In this document: in pieces, positions 22,976-35,308 of the stretch | Layout: every line of letters begins with the position of its first letter | Numbering within the stretch: the first letter of the stretch is position 1 | Assembly: GCF_963662255.1 (NCBI RefSeq) | Contig: NW_026912175.1 | Coordinates: 992,001 to 1,056,000, forward strand | Length of the DNA stretch: 64,000 bases | DNA from: Cinclus cinclus | Taxonomy: Eukaryota; Chordata; Aves; Passeriformes; Cinclidae | Reading direction: 5' to 3' | Translations under genes and position numbers: made by a program | The notes under the pieces: generated by a model | The model's input: only the letters and a program-made list of their open reading frames with translations | Database searches by the model: none | What the model was told of the DNA's origin: nothing

Positions 22976-24354
22976 TGATTTCAGCCTGGCCAAATACTAG
23001 CGCTGCGGAGAGCTGTCTCGCAGACAATCATGTTCCAGCATAGAAATTTGTCCTGCAATGTTCCCCCCTCTTTTCCCGCATTGTGCTGTTCTGATGAATG
23101 CCTTGAGCATGGAACGACTTAAGCCAGCAAGTATTCCTCACCGGCCACCTCTCGCTGTGCAAGAGGTATGCCGTGGACCCTTTGAACGCTGCCAAGCAAA
23201 AAGCAGAGCAGTGACCATAAAAGCGAGGAGAGAGCATGCACGAAGCACACTAGTTCTGTCTAGTGCTTTCCGTGCAGAGAGGTGGCAAAGCTGAATGCCG
23301 TGCCAGAGCTTCACTTCTCGCTGGAGCACAGGAAGGCAAGAATGAAGAGGCAGAACACAGCCTTGGTTTCAGCAGCCTCCGGGGCTGCAAAAGTTCAGCA
23401 ATAGCTCTGTCAAAGCAGAACTCGGCTGAGAATGCTCTCGCAGCTTGGCAAAGTTAGGCGCAGCTGTTGACCAGCTCTGCCCGTGGCCACAGGCTGCTTC
23501 TTCCACCTTCACTGTGGCAGAGCTTTTGCGGAACAGAGAGGGCATTCTTCAAGGGCGTGTTCTCCAAGGTGCTGTGAAACAGACCCTAGCACGCTGTCTC
23601 GCTGATCCTGGCTTTCGGCAAGCAGGCGTGCCAGACCGCTGACATTCTGCACTCTGGCAGCCTAGTTGCCAGCTTTCGGCAGCTGCTGTCCTAGCAAGGA
23701 AGCTCAGGGAGTCAAAGCCAGTGCCGGGCGGCACCTTTCTGCTTTGCCCGCCTAAGCGGCGCCACGCTCCCTCGGATACTGTGTCCTTTCCCTCTGCACT
23801 GCGTCTGCCGAGGTGCTCTGTGCCTCTCGGAGCAGAAGGGCAAAGGACAATGTTTTCCACAGCAGGGTAGAAATGGCATTGCTAGCAGGAAAGCTAGATG
23901 CCTTGGAACTGTCCCCTTAGCCCTTGCCACTCACTTCAGGCTCGTACGCTGAGCAGAACAGCCTGCTGTTCTGAAGCTTCGCTGGCTGCCGTTCGTGCCC
24001 AGACGCGATTTCCTTCCCAAGGAGGCGAAGCGCCGTCTACTTCTCGCACCGAGCACGCTGCTCCTGGCTTTCGCTTCTGCCGCAACGAGCTCGCTACGAG
24101 CACTTTTCTTCTCAACCCTCTAGACCATTGCGTTCTGCTTTTCTTGTCTCGTGAATGGAGACGGAAAGCTTCTCGGCTACAATCTCGCCTAGAACAACTG
24201 CGGCTACACATTAAGCTCGCCCGGAACGCCCTGCTGAAACTTGCCTTCTGGCACCACATTCGCGGGGCAGCCGTCTTTCTTCGGCCACCTGCCAAGTGGC
24301 CCCGTATCGCCGCGCTCGTTGCACTCCGCTTGTCAGATTGGCTTCCCGTGGCGC
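22976..24354 (+). repeat. Monomer M18, long
   Basis: Front V; 266C, 308T, 409G, 558A, 592A, 609C, 631-632 TC; CTGAC near 665; tail 1005C, 1074C, block present, 1329G. Confidence 0.95.
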
Positions 24355-25694
24355 TGATTTCAGCCTGGCCAAATACTAGCGCTGCGGAGAGCTGTCTCGC
24401 AGACAATCATGTTCCAGCATAGAAATTTGTCCTGCAATGTTCCCCCCTCTTTTCCCCCATTGTGCTGCTCTGATGAATGCCTTGAGCATGGAACGACTTA
24501 AGCCAGCAAGTATTCCTCGCCGGCCACCTCTCGCTGTGCAAGAGGTATGCCGTGGACCCTTTGAACGCTGCCAAGCAAAAAGCAGAGCAGTGACCATAAA
24601 AGCGAGGAGAGAGCATGCACGAAGCACACTAGTTCTGTCTAGTGCTTTCCGTGCAGAGAGGTGGCAAAGCTGAATGCCGTGCCAGAGCTTCACTTCTCGC
24701 TGGAGCACAGGAAGGCAAGAATGAAGAGGCAGAACACAGCCTTGGTTTCAGCAGCCTCCGGGGCTGCAAAAGTTCAGCAATAGCTCTGTCAAAGCAGAAC
24801 TCGGCTGAGAATGCTCTCGCAGCTTGGCAAAGTTAGGCGCAGCTGTTGACTAGCTCTGCCCGTGGCCACAGGCTACTTCTTCCACCTTCACTGTGGCAGA
24901 GCTTTTGCGGAACAGAGAGGGCATTCTTCAAGGGCGTGTTCTCCAAGGTGCTGTGAAACAGACCCTAGCACGCTGTCTCGCTGATCCTGGCTTTCGGCAA
25001 GCAGGCGTGCCAGACCGCCTACATTCTGCACTCTGGCAGCCTAGTTGCCAGCTTTCGGCAGCTGCTGTCCTAGCAAGGAAGCTCAGGGAGTCAAAGCCAG
25101 TGCCGGGCGGCACCTTTCTGCTTTGCCCGCCTAAGCGGCGCCACGCTCCCTCGGATACTGTGTCCTTTCCCTCTGCACTGCGTCTGCCGAGGTGCTCTGT
25201 GCCTCTCGGAGCAGAAGGGCAAAGGACAATGTTTTCCACAGCAGGGTAGAAATGGCATTGCTAGCAGGAAAGCTAGATGCCTTGGAACTGTCCCCTTAGC
25301 CCTTGCCACTCACTTCAGGCTCGTACGCTGAGCAGAACAGCCTGCTGTTCTGAAGCTTGGCTGGCTGCCGTTCGTGCCCAGACGCGATTTCCTTCCCAAG
25401 GAGGCGAAGCGCCGTCTACTTCTCGCAGCGAGCACGCTGCTCCTGGCTTTCGCTTCTGCCGCAACCATTGCGTTCTGCTTTTCTTGTCTCGTGAATGGAG
25501 ACGGAAAGCTTCTCGGCTACAATCTCGCCTAGAACAACTGCGGCTACACATTAAGCTCGCCCGGAACGCCCTGCTGAAACTTGCCTTCTGGCACCACATT
25601 CGCGGGGCAGCCGTCTTTCTTCGGCCACCTGCCAAGTGGCCCCGTATCGCCGCGCTCGTTGCACTCCGCTTGTCAGATTGGCTTCCCGTGGCGC
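24355..25694 (+). repeat. Monomer M19, short
   Basis: Front A1; 266C, 308T, 409G, 497T, singleton A at 24875, 558A, 592A, 609C, 631-632 TC; tail 1005G, no block, 1329G. Last monomer of the 266C domain. Confidence 0.95.
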
Positions 25695-27073
25695 TGATTT
25701 CAGCCTGGCCAAATACTAGCGCTGCGGAGAGCTGTCTCGCAGACAATCATGTTCCAGCATAGAAATTTGTCCTGCAATGTTCCCCCCTCTTTTCCCGCAT
25801 TGTGCTGTTCTGATGAATGCCTTGAGCATGGAACGACTTAAGCCAGCAAGTATTCCTCACCGGCCACCTCTCGCTGTGCAAGAGGTATGCCGTGGACCCT
25901 TTGAACGCTGCCAAGCAAAAAGCAGAGCAGTGACCATAAAAGCGAGGAGAGAGCATGCAGGAAGCACACTAGTTCTGTCTAGTGCTTTCCGTGCAGAGAG
26001 GCGGCAAAGCTGAATGCCGTGCCAGAGCTTCACTTCTCGCTGGAGCACAGGAAGGCAAGAATGAAGAGGCAGAACACAGCCTTGGTTTCAGCAGCCTCCG
26101 GGGCTGCAAAAGTTCAGCAATAGCTCTGTCAAAGCAGAACTCGGCTGAGAATGCTCTCGCAGCTTGGCAAAGTTAGGCGCAGCTGTTGACCAGCTCTGCC
26201 CGTGGCCACAGGCTGCTTCTTCCACCTTCACTGTGGCAGAGCTTTTGCGGAACAGAGAGGGCATTCTTCAAGGGCGTGTTCTCCAAGGTGCTGTGAAACA
26301 GAGCCTAGCACGCTGTCTCGCTGATCCTGGCTTTCGGCAAGCAGGCGTGCCAGACCGCCGACATTCTGCACTCTGGCAGCCTAGTTGCCAGCTTTCGGCA
26401 GCTGCTGTCCTAGCAAGGAAGCTCAGGGAGTCAAAGCCAGTGCCGGGCGGCACCTTTCTGCTTTGCCCGCCTAAGCGGCGCCACGCTCCCTCGGCTACTG
26501 TGTCCTTTCCCTCTGCACTGCGTCTGCCGAGGTGCTCTCTGCCTCTCGGAGCAGAAGGGCAAAGGACAATGTTTTCCACAGCAGGGTAGAAATGGCATTG
26601 CTAGCAGGAAAGCTAGATGCCTTGGAACTGTCCCCTTAGCCCTTGCCACTCACTTCAGGCTCGTACGCTGAGCAGAACAGCCTGCTGTTCTGAAGCTTGG
26701 CTGGCTGCCGTTCGTGCCCAGACGCGATTTCCTTCCCAAGGAGGCGAAGCGCCGTCTACTTCTCGCAGCGAGCACGCTGCTCCTGGCTTTCGCTTCTGCC
26801 GCAACGAGCTCGCTACGAGCACTTTTCTTCTCAACCCTCTAGACCATTGCGTTCTGCTTTTCTTGTCTCGTGAATGGAGACGGAAAGCTTCTCGGCTACA
26901 ATCTCGCCTAGAACAACTGCGGCTACACATTAAGCTCGCCCGGAACGCCCTGCTGAAACTTGCCTTCTGGCACCACATTCGCGGGGCAGCCGTCTTTCTT
27001 CGGCCACCTGCCAAGTGGCCCCGTATCGCCGCGCTCGTTGCACTCCGCTTGTCAGATTGGCTTCCCGTGGCGC
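25695..27073 (+). repeat. Monomer M20, long
   Basis: Front V; 266G, 308C, 409G, 558A, 592A, 609G, 631-632 TC; CCGAC near 665, 801C, 845C; tail 1005G, block present, 1329G. I saw no difference from M22. Confidence 0.95.
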
Positions 27074-28413
27074 TGATTTCAGCCTGGCCAAATACTAGCG
27101 CTGCGGAGAGCTGTCTCGCAGACAATCATGTTCCAGCATAGAAATTTGTCCTGCAATGTTCCCCCCTCTTTTCCCGCATTGTGCTGTTCTGATGAATGCC
27201 TTGAGCATGGAACGACTTAAGCCAGCAAGTATTCCTCACCGGCCACCTCTCGCTGTGCAAGAGGTATGCCGTGGACCCTTTGAACGCTGCCAAGCAAAAA
27301 GCAGAGCAGTGACCATAAAAGCGAGGAGAGAGCATGCAGGAAGCACACTAGTTCTGTCTAGTGCTTTCCGTGCAGAGAGGCGGCAAAGCTGAATGCCGTG
27401 CCAGAGCTTCACTTCTCGCTGGAGCACAGGAAGGCAAGAATGAAGAGGCAGAACACAGCCTTGGTTTCAGCAGCCTCCGGGGCTGCAAAAGTTCAGCAAT
27501 AGCTCTGTCAAAGCAGAACTCGGCTGAGAATGCTCTCGCAGCTTGGCAAAGTTAGGCGCAGCTGTTGACTAGCTCTGCCCGTGGCCACAGGCTGCTTCTT
27601 CCACCTTCACTGTGGCAGAGCTTTTGCGGAACAGAGAGGGCATTCTTCAAGGGCGTGTTCTCCAAGGTGCTGTGAAACAGACCCTAGCACGCTGTCTCGC
27701 TGATCCTGGCTTTCGGCAAGCAGGCGTGCCAGACCGCCTACATTCTGCACTCTGGCAGCCTAGTTGCCAGCTTTCGGCAGCTGCTGTCCTAGCAAGGAAG
27801 CTCAGGGAGTCAAAGCCAGTGCCGGGCGGCACCTTTCTGCTTTGCCCGCCTAAGCGGCGCCACGCTCCCTCGGATACTGTGTCCTTTCCCTCTGCACTGC
27901 GTCTGCCGAGGTGCTCTGTGCCTCTCGGAGCAGAAGGGCAAAGGACAATGTTTTCCACAGCAGGGTAGAAATGGCATTGCTAGCAGGAAAGCTAGATGCC
28001 TTGGAACTGTCCCCTTAGCCCTTGCCACTCACTTCAGGCTCGTACGCTGAGCAGAACAGCCTGCTGTTCTGAAGCTTGGCTGGCTGCCGTTCGTGCCCAG
28101 ACGCGATTTCCTTCCCAAGGAGGCGAAGCGCCGTCTACTTCTCGCAGCGAGCACGCTGCTCCTGGCTTTCGCTTCTGCCGCAACCATTGCGTTCTGCTTT
28201 TCTTGTCTCGTGAATGGAGACGGAAAGCTTCTCGGCTACAATCTCGCCTAGAACAACTGCGGCTACACATTAAGCTCGCCCGGAACGCCCTGCTGAAACT
28301 TGCCTTCTGGCACCACATTCGCGGGGCAGCCGTCTTTCTTCGGCCACCTGCCAAGTGGCCCCGTATCGCCGCGCTCGTTGCACTCCGCTTGTCAGATTGG
28401 CTTCCCGTGGCGC
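27074..28413 (+). repeat. Monomer M21, short
   Basis: Front V; 266G, 308C, 409G, 497T, 558A, 592A, 609C, 631-632 TC; tail 1005G, no block, 1329G. Its front belongs to domain 2 but 497T and the short tail match M19, so it is a mosaic. Confidence 0.95.
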
Positions 28414-29792
28414 TGATTTCAGCCTGGCCAAATACTAGCGCTGCGGAGAGCTGTCTCGCAGACAATCATGTTCCAGCATAGAAATTTGTCCTGCAATGTT
28501 CCCCCCTCTTTTCCCGCATTGTGCTGTTCTGATGAATGCCTTGAGCATGGAACGACTTAAGCCAGCAAGTATTCCTCACCGGCCACCTCTCGCTGTGCAA
28601 GAGGTATGCCGTGGACCCTTTGAACGCTGCCAAGCAAAAAGCAGAGCAGTGACCATAAAAGCGAGGAGAGAGCATGCAGGAAGCACACTAGTTCTGTCTA
28701 GTGCTTTCCGTGCAGAGAGGCGGCAAAGCTGAATGCCGTGCCAGAGCTTCACTTCTCGCTGGAGCACAGGAAGGCAAGAATGAAGAGGCAGAACACAGCC
28801 TTGGTTTCAGCAGCCTCCGGGGCTGCAAAAGTTCAGCAATAGCTCTGTCAAAGCAGAACTCGGCTGAGAATGCTCTCGCAGCTTGGCAAAGTTAGGCGCA
28901 GCTGTTGACCAGCTCTGCCCGTGGCCACAGGCTGCTTCTTCCACCTTCACTGTGGCAGAGCTTTTGCGGAACAGAGAGGGCATTCTTCAAGGGCGTGTTC
29001 TCCAAGGTGCTGTGAAACAGAGCCTAGCACGCTGTCTCGCTGATCCTGGCTTTCGGCAAGCAGGCGTGCCAGACCGCCGACATTCTGCACTCTGGCAGCC
29101 TAGTTGCCAGCTTTCGGCAGCTGCTGTCCTAGCAAGGAAGCTCAGGGAGTCAAAGCCAGTGCCGGGCGGCACCTTTCTGCTTTGCCCGCCTAAGCGGCGC
29201 CACGCTCCCTCGGCTACTGTGTCCTTTCCCTCTGCACTGCGTCTGCCGAGGTGCTCTCTGCCTCTCGGAGCAGAAGGGCAAAGGACAATGTTTTCCACAG
29301 CAGGGTAGAAATGGCATTGCTAGCAGGAAAGCTAGATGCCTTGGAACTGTCCCCTTAGCCCTTGCCACTCACTTCAGGCTCGTACGCTGAGCAGAACAGC
29401 CTGCTGTTCTGAAGCTTGGCTGGCTGCCGTTCGTGCCCAGACGCGATTTCCTTCCCAAGGAGGCGAAGCGCCGTCTACTTCTCGCAGCGAGCACGCTGCT
29501 CCTGGCTTTCGCTTCTGCCGCAACGAGCTCGCTACGAGCACTTTTCTTCTCAACCCTCTAGACCATTGCGTTCTGCTTTTCTTGTCTCGTGAATGGAGAC
29601 GGAAAGCTTCTCGGCTACAATCTCGCCTAGAACAACTGCGGCTACACATTAAGCTCGCCCGGAACGCCCTGCTGAAACTTGCCTTCTGGCACCACATTCG
29701 CGGGGCAGCCGTCTTTCTTCGGCCACCTGCCAAGTGGCCCCGTATCGCCGCGCTCGTTGCACTCCGCTTGTCAGATTGGCTTCCCGTGGCGC
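28414..29792 (+). repeat. Monomer M22, long
   Basis: Front V; 266G, 308C, 409G, 558A, 592A, 609G, 631-632 TC; CCGAC near 665, 801C, 845C; tail 1005G, block present. Copy of M20 and first of five consecutive long monomers. Confidence 0.95.
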
Positions 29793-31171
29793 TGATTTCA
29801 GCCTGGCCAAATACTAGCGCTGCGGAGAGCTGTCTCGCAGACAATCATGTTCCAGCATAGAAATTTGTCCTGCAATGTTCCCCCCTCTTTTCCCGCATTG
29901 TGCTGTTCTGATGAATGCCTTGAGCATGGAACGACTTAAGCCAGCAAGTATTCCTCACCGGCCACCTCTCGCTGTGCAAGAGGTATGCCGTGGACCCTTT
30001 GAACGCTGCCAAGCAAAAAGCAGAGCAGTGACCATAAAAGCGAGGAGAGAGCATGCAGGAAGCACACTAGTTCTGTCTAGTGCTTTCCGTGCAGAGAGGC
30101 GGCAAAGCTGAATGCCGTGCCAGAGCTTCACTTCTCGCTGGAGCACAGGAAGGCAAGAATGAAGAGGCAGAACACAGCCTTGGTTTCAGCAGCCTCCGGG
30201 GCTGCAAAAGTTCAGCAATAGCTCTGTCAAAGCAGAACTCGGCTGAGAATGCTCTCGCAGCTTGGCAAAGTTAGGCGCAGCTGTTGACCAGCTCTGCCCG
30301 TGGCCACAGGCTGCTTCTTCCACCTTCACTGTGGCAGAGCTTTTGCGGAACAGAGAGGGCATTCTTCAAGGGCGTGTTCTCCAAGGTGCTGTGAAACAGA
30401 CCCTAGCACGCTGTCTCGCTGATCCTGGCTTTCGGCAAGCAGGCGTGCCAGACCGCCTACATTCTGCACTCTGGCAGCCTAGTTGCCAGCTTTCGGCAGC
30501 TGCTGTCCTAGCAAGGAAGCTCAGGGAGTCAAAGCCAGTGCCGGGCGGCACCTTTCTGCTTTGCCCGCCTAAGCGGCGCCACGCTCCCTCGGATACTGTG
30601 TCCTTTCCCTCTGCACTGCGTCTGCCGAGGTGCTCTGTGCCTCTCGGAGCAGAAGGGCAAAGGACAATGTTTTCCACAGCAGGGTAGAAATGGCATTGCT
30701 AGCAGGAAAGCTAGATGCCTTGGAACTGTCCCCTTAGCCCTTGCCACTCACTTCAGGCTCGTACGCTGAGCAGAACAGCCTGCTGTTCTGAAGCTTGGCT
30801 GGCTGCCGTTCGTGCCCAGACGCGATTTCCTTCCCAAGGAGGCGAAGCGCCGTCTACTTCTCGCAGCGAGCACGCTGCTCCTGGCTTTCGCTTCTGCCGC
30901 AACGAGCTCGCTACGAGCACTTTTCTTCTCAACCCTCTAGACCATTGCGTTCTGCTTTTCTTGTCTCGTGAATGGAGACGGAAAGCTTCTCGGCTACAAT
31001 CTCGCCTAGAACAACTGCGGCTACACATTAAGCTCGCCCGGAACGCCCTGCTGAAACTTGCCTTCTGGCACCACATTCGCGGGGCAGCCGTCTTTCTTCG
31101 GCCACCTGCCAAGTGGCCCCGTATCGCCGCGCTCGTTGCACTCCGCTTGTCAGATTGGCTTCCCGTGGCGC
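29793..31171 (+). repeat. Monomer M23, long
   Basis: Front V; 266G, 308C, 409G, 558A, 592A, 609C, 631-632 TC; 801A; tail 1005G, block present, 1329G. Confidence 0.95.
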
Positions 31172-32550
31172 TGATTTCAGCCTGGCCAAATACTAGCGCT
31201 GCGGAGAGCTGTCTCGCAGACAATCATGTTCCAGCATAGAAATTTGTCCTGCAATGTTCCCCCCTCTTTTCCCGCATTGTGCTGTTCTGATGAATGCCTT
31301 GAGCATGGAACGACTTAAGCCAGCAAGTATTCCTCACCGGCCACCTCTCGCTGTGCAAGAGGTATGCCGTGGACCCTTTGAACGCTGCCAAGCAAAAAGC
31401 AGAGCAGTGACCATAAAAGCGAGGAGAGAGCATGCAGGAAGCACACTAGTTCTGTCTAGTGCTTTCCGTGCAGAGAGGCGGCAAAGCTGAATGCCGTGCC
31501 AGAGCTTCACTTCTCGCTGGAGCACAGGAAGGCAAGAATGAAGAGGCAGAACACAGCCTTGGTTTCAGCAGCCTCCGGGGCTGCAAAAGTTCAGCAATAG
31601 CTCTGTCAAAGCAGAACTCGGCTGAGAATGCTCTCGCAGCTTGGCAAAGTTAGGCGCAGCTGTTGACCAGCTCTGCCCGTGGCCACAGGCTGCTTCTTCC
31701 ACCTTCACTGTGGCAGAGCTTTTGCGGAACAGAGAGGGCATTCTTCAAGGGCGTGTTCTCCAAGGTGCTGTGAAACAGAGCCTAGCACGCTGTCTCGCTG
31801 ATACTGGCTTTCGGCAAGCAGGCGTGCCAGACCGCCTACCTTCTGCACTCTGGCAGCCTAGTTGCCAGCTTTCGGCAGCTGCTGTCCTAGCAAGGAAGCT
31901 CAGGGAGTCAAAGCCAGTGCCGGGCGGCACCTTTCTGCTTTGCCCGCCTAAGCGGCGCCACGCTCCCTCGGCTACTGTGTCCTTTCCCTCTGCACTGCGT
32001 CTGCCGAGGTGCTCTGTGCCTCTCGGAGCAGAAGGGCAAAGGACAATGTTTTCCACAGCAGGGTAGAAATGGCATTGCTAGCAGGAAAGCTAGATGCCTT
32101 GGAACTGTCCCCTTAGCCCTTGCCACTCACTTCAGGCTCGTACGCTGAGCAGAACAGCCTGCTGTTCTGAAGCTTGGCTGGCTGCCGTTCGTGCCCAGAC
32201 GCGATTTCCTTCCCAAGGAGGCGAAGCGCCGTCTACTTCTCGCAGCGAGCACGCTGCTCCTGGCTTTCGCTTCTGCCGCAACGAGCTCGCTACGAGCACT
32301 TTTCTTCTCAACCCTCTAGACCATTGCGTTCTGCTTTTCTTGTCTCGTGAATGGAGACGGAAAGCTTCTCGGCTACAATCTCGCCTAGAACAACTGCGGC
32401 TACACATTAAGCTCGCCCGGAACGCCCTGCTGAAACTTGCCTTCTGGCACCACATTCGCGGGGCAGCCGTCTTTCTTCGGCCACCTGCCAAGTGGCCCCG
32501 TATCGCCGCGCTCGTTGCACTCCGCTTGTCAGATTGGCTTCCCGTGGCGC
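31172..32550 (+). repeat. Monomer M24, long
   Basis: Front V; 266G, 308C, 409G, 558A, 592A, 609G, 631-632 TA; CTACCT near 669, 801C; tail 1005G, block present. Confidence 0.95.
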
Positions 32551-33929
32551 TGATTTCAGCCTGGCCAAATACTAGCGCTGCGGAGAGCTGTCTCGCAGAC
32601 AATCATGTTCCAGCATAGAAATTTGTCCTGCAATGTTCCCCCCTCTTTTCCCGCATTGTGCTGTTCTGATGAATGCCTTGAGCATGGAACGACTTAAGCC
32701 AGCAAGTATTCCTCACCGGCCACCTCTCGCTGTGCAAGAGGTATGCCGTGGACCCTTTGAACGCTGCCAAGCAAAAAGCAGAGCAGTGACCATAAAAGCG
32801 AGGAGAGAGCATGCAGGAAGCACACTAGTTCTGTCTAGTGCTTTCCGTGCAGAGAGGCGGCAAAGCTGAATGCCGTGCCAGAGCTTCACTTCTCGCTGGA
32901 GCACAGGAAGGCAAGAATGAAGAGGCAGAACACAGCCTTGGTTTCAGCAGCCTCCGGGGCTGCAAAAGTTCAGCAATAGCTCTGTCAAAGCAGAACTCGG
33001 CTGAGAATGCTCTCGCAGCTTGGCAAAGTTAGGCGCAGCTGTTGACCAGCTCTGCCCGTGGCCACAGGCTGCTTCTTCCACCTTCACTGTGGCAGAGCTT
33101 TTGCGGAACAGAGAGGGCATTCTTCAAGGGCGTGTTCTCCAAGGTGCTGTGAAACAGACCCTAGCACGCTGTCTCGCTGATACTGGCTTTCGGCAAGCAG
33201 GCGTGCCAGACCGCCTACCTTCTGCACTCTGGCAGCCTAGTTGCCAGCTTTCGGCAGCTGCTGTCCTAGCAAGGAAGCTCAGGGAGTCAAAGCCAGTGCC
33301 GGGCGGCACCTTTCTGCTTTGCCCGCCTAAGCGGCGCCACGCTCCCTCGGCTACTGTGTCCTTTCCCTCTGCACTGCGTCTGCCGAGGTGCTCTGTGCCT
33401 CTCGGAGCAGAAGGGCAAAGGACAATGTTTTCCACAGCAGGGTAGAAATGGCATTGCTAGCAGGAAAGCTAGATGCCTTGGAACTGTCCCCTTAGCCCTT
33501 GCCACTCACTTCAGGCTCGTACGCTGAGCAGAACAGCCTGCTGTTCTGAAGCTTGGCTGGCTGCCGTTCGTGCCCAGACGCGATTTCCTTCCCAAGGAGG
33601 CGAAGCGCCGTCTACTTCTCGCAGCGAGCACGCTGCTCCTGGCTTTCGCTTCTGCCGCAACGAGCTCGCTACGAGCACTTTTCTTCTCAACCCTCTAGAC
33701 CATTGCGTTCTGCTTTTCTTGTCTCGTGAATGGAGACGGAAAGCTTCTCGGCTACAATCTCGCCTAGAACAACTGCGGCTACACATTAAGCTCGCCCGGA
33801 ACGCCCTGCTGAAACTTGCCTTCTGGCACCACATTCGCGGGGCAGCCGTCTTTCTTCGGCCACCTGCCAAGTGGCCCCGTATCGCCGCGCTCGTTGCACT
33901 CCGCTTGTCAGATTGGCTTCCCGTGGCGC
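32551..33929 (+). repeat. Monomer M25, long
   Basis: Same profile as M24 except 609C, including CTACCT near 669 and 801C. Confidence 0.95.
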
Positions 33930-35308
33930 TGATTTCAGCCTGGCCAAATACTAGCGCTGCGGAGAGCTGTCTCGCAGACAATCATGTTCCAGCATAGAAA
34001 TTTGTCCTGCAATGTTCCCCCCTCTTTTCCCCCATGGTGTTGCTCTGATGAATGCCTGGAGCATGGAACGACTTAAGCCAGCAAGTATTCCTCGCCGGCC
34101 ACCTCTCGCTGTGCAAGAGGTATGCCGTGGACCCTTTGAACGCTGCCAAGCAAAAAGCAGAGCAGTGACCATAAAAGCGAGGAGAGAGCATGCAGGAAGC
34201 ACACTAGTTCTGTCTAGTGCTTTCCGTGCAGAGAGGCGGCAAAGCTGAATGCCGTGCCAGAGCTTCACTTCTCGCTGGAGCACAGGAAGGCAAGAATGAA
34301 GAGGCAGAACACAGCCTTGGTTTCAGCAGCCTCCGGGGCTGCAAAAGTTCAGCAATAGCTCTGTCAAAGCAGAACTCGGCTGAGAATGCTCTCGCAGCTT
34401 GGCAAAGTTAGGCGCAGCTGTTGACCAGCTCTGCCCGTGGCCACAGGCTGCTTCTTCCACCTTCACTGTGGCAGAGCTTTTGCGGAACAGAGAGGGCATT
34501 CTTCAAGGGCGTGTTCTCCAAGGTGCTGTGAAACAGACCCTAGCACGCTGTCTCGCTGATCCTGGCTTTCGGCAAGCAGGCGTGCCAGACCGCCTACATT
34601 CTGCACTCTGGCAGCCTAGTTGCCAGCTTTCGGCAGCTGCTGTCCTAGCAAGGAAGCTCAGGGAGTCAAAGCCAGTGCCGGGCGGCACCTTTCTGCTTTG
34701 CCCGCCTAAGCGGCGCCACGCTCCCTCGGATACTGTGTCCTTTCCCTCTGCACTGCGTCTGCCGAGGTGCTCTGTGCCTCTCGGAGCAGAAGGGCAAAGG
34801 ACAATGTTTTCCACAGCAGGGTAGAAATGGCATTGCTAGCAGGAAAGCTAGATGCCTTGGAACTGTCCCCTTAGCCCTTGCCACTCACTTCAGGCTCGTA
34901 CGCTGAGCAGAACAGCCTGCTGTTCTGAAGCTTGGCTGGCTGCCGTTCGTGCCCAGACGCGATTTCCTTCCCAAGGAGGCGAAGCGCCGTCTACTTCTCG
35001 CAGCGAGCACGCTGCTCCTGGCTTTCGCTTCTGCCGCAACGAGCTCGCTACGAGCACTTTTCTTCTCAACCCTCTAGACCATTGCGTTCTGCTTTTCTTG
35101 TCTCGTGAATGGAGACGGAAAGCTTCTCGGCTACAATCTCGCCTAGAACAACTGCGGCTACACATTAAGCTCGCCCGGAACGCCCTGCTGAAACTTGCCT
35201 TCTGGCACCACATTCGCGGGGCAGCCGTCTTTCTTCGGCCACCTGCCAAGTGGCCCCGTATCGCCGCGCTCGTTGCACTCCGCTTGTCAGATTGGCTTCC
35301 CGTGGCGC
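33930..35308 (+). repeat. Monomer M26, long, A* front
   Basis: Front A* (103C, 107G, 111T, 114C, plus 129G giving GCCTGGAGC), 165G, 208T; 266G, 308C, 409G, 558A, 592A, 609C, 631-632 TC; tail 1005G, block present. The 107G/111T pair recurs only in M36 and M45. Confidence 0.95.

Larger units (their letters stand above)
1..25694 (+). repeat. Array domain 1: M1-M19, 266C class
   Basis: All 19 monomers carry C at offset 266 (GCACGAAG) and G at offset 579. The variant 1329A (CCCCATATC) occurs only here, in M2, M5, M6, M9, M10, M12 and M16, and 1029A (CAGAAGCG) only in M6, M10 and M12. Domain-limited variants indicate local homogenisation. The dominant higher-order unit is four monomers, 5,399 bp. 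Confidence 0.85.
22976..25694 (+). repeat. Dimer copy of M14-M15 (M18-M19)
   Basis: The two monomers total 2,719 bp and repeat the 1074C long plus 497T short pair of M14-M15, 5,399 bp downstream. They differ by CTGAC instead of CCTAC near offset 665 in M18, G rather than A at 409 in M19, and a singleton A at 24875. Confidence 0.8.
25695..31171 (+). repeat. Tandem dimers M20-M21 and M22-M23
   Basis: M20 and M22 share a rare set of variants: CCGAC near 665, 801C, 845C and 609G. I saw no difference between them. They sit 2,719 bp apart. M21 and M23 are both plain V-front monomers but differ in length, since M21 lacks the 39-bp block and M23 has it, and M21 carries 497T. Confidence 0.8.
31172..33929 (+). 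repeat. Single-monomer tandem duplication M24-M25
   Basis: Two adjacent 1,379-bp monomers share CTACCT near offset 669, 801C and TA at 631-632, a combination found nowhere else in the window. The only difference I noticed is offset 609 (G in M24, C in M25). This is the shortest and probably one of the most recent duplications here. Confidence 0.85.
25695..35308 (+). repeat. Array domain 2: M20-M26, 266G/308C class, long-rich
   Basis: Every monomer carries G at 266 (GCAGGAAG) and C at 308 (AGGCGGC), and six of seven are the long form. Front V is used throughout except in M26. The variant 801C (CTCGGCTACTG) occurs only here, in M20, M22, M24 and M25. The repeat register shortens along the domain from dimers to single monomers. 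Confidence 0.85.
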
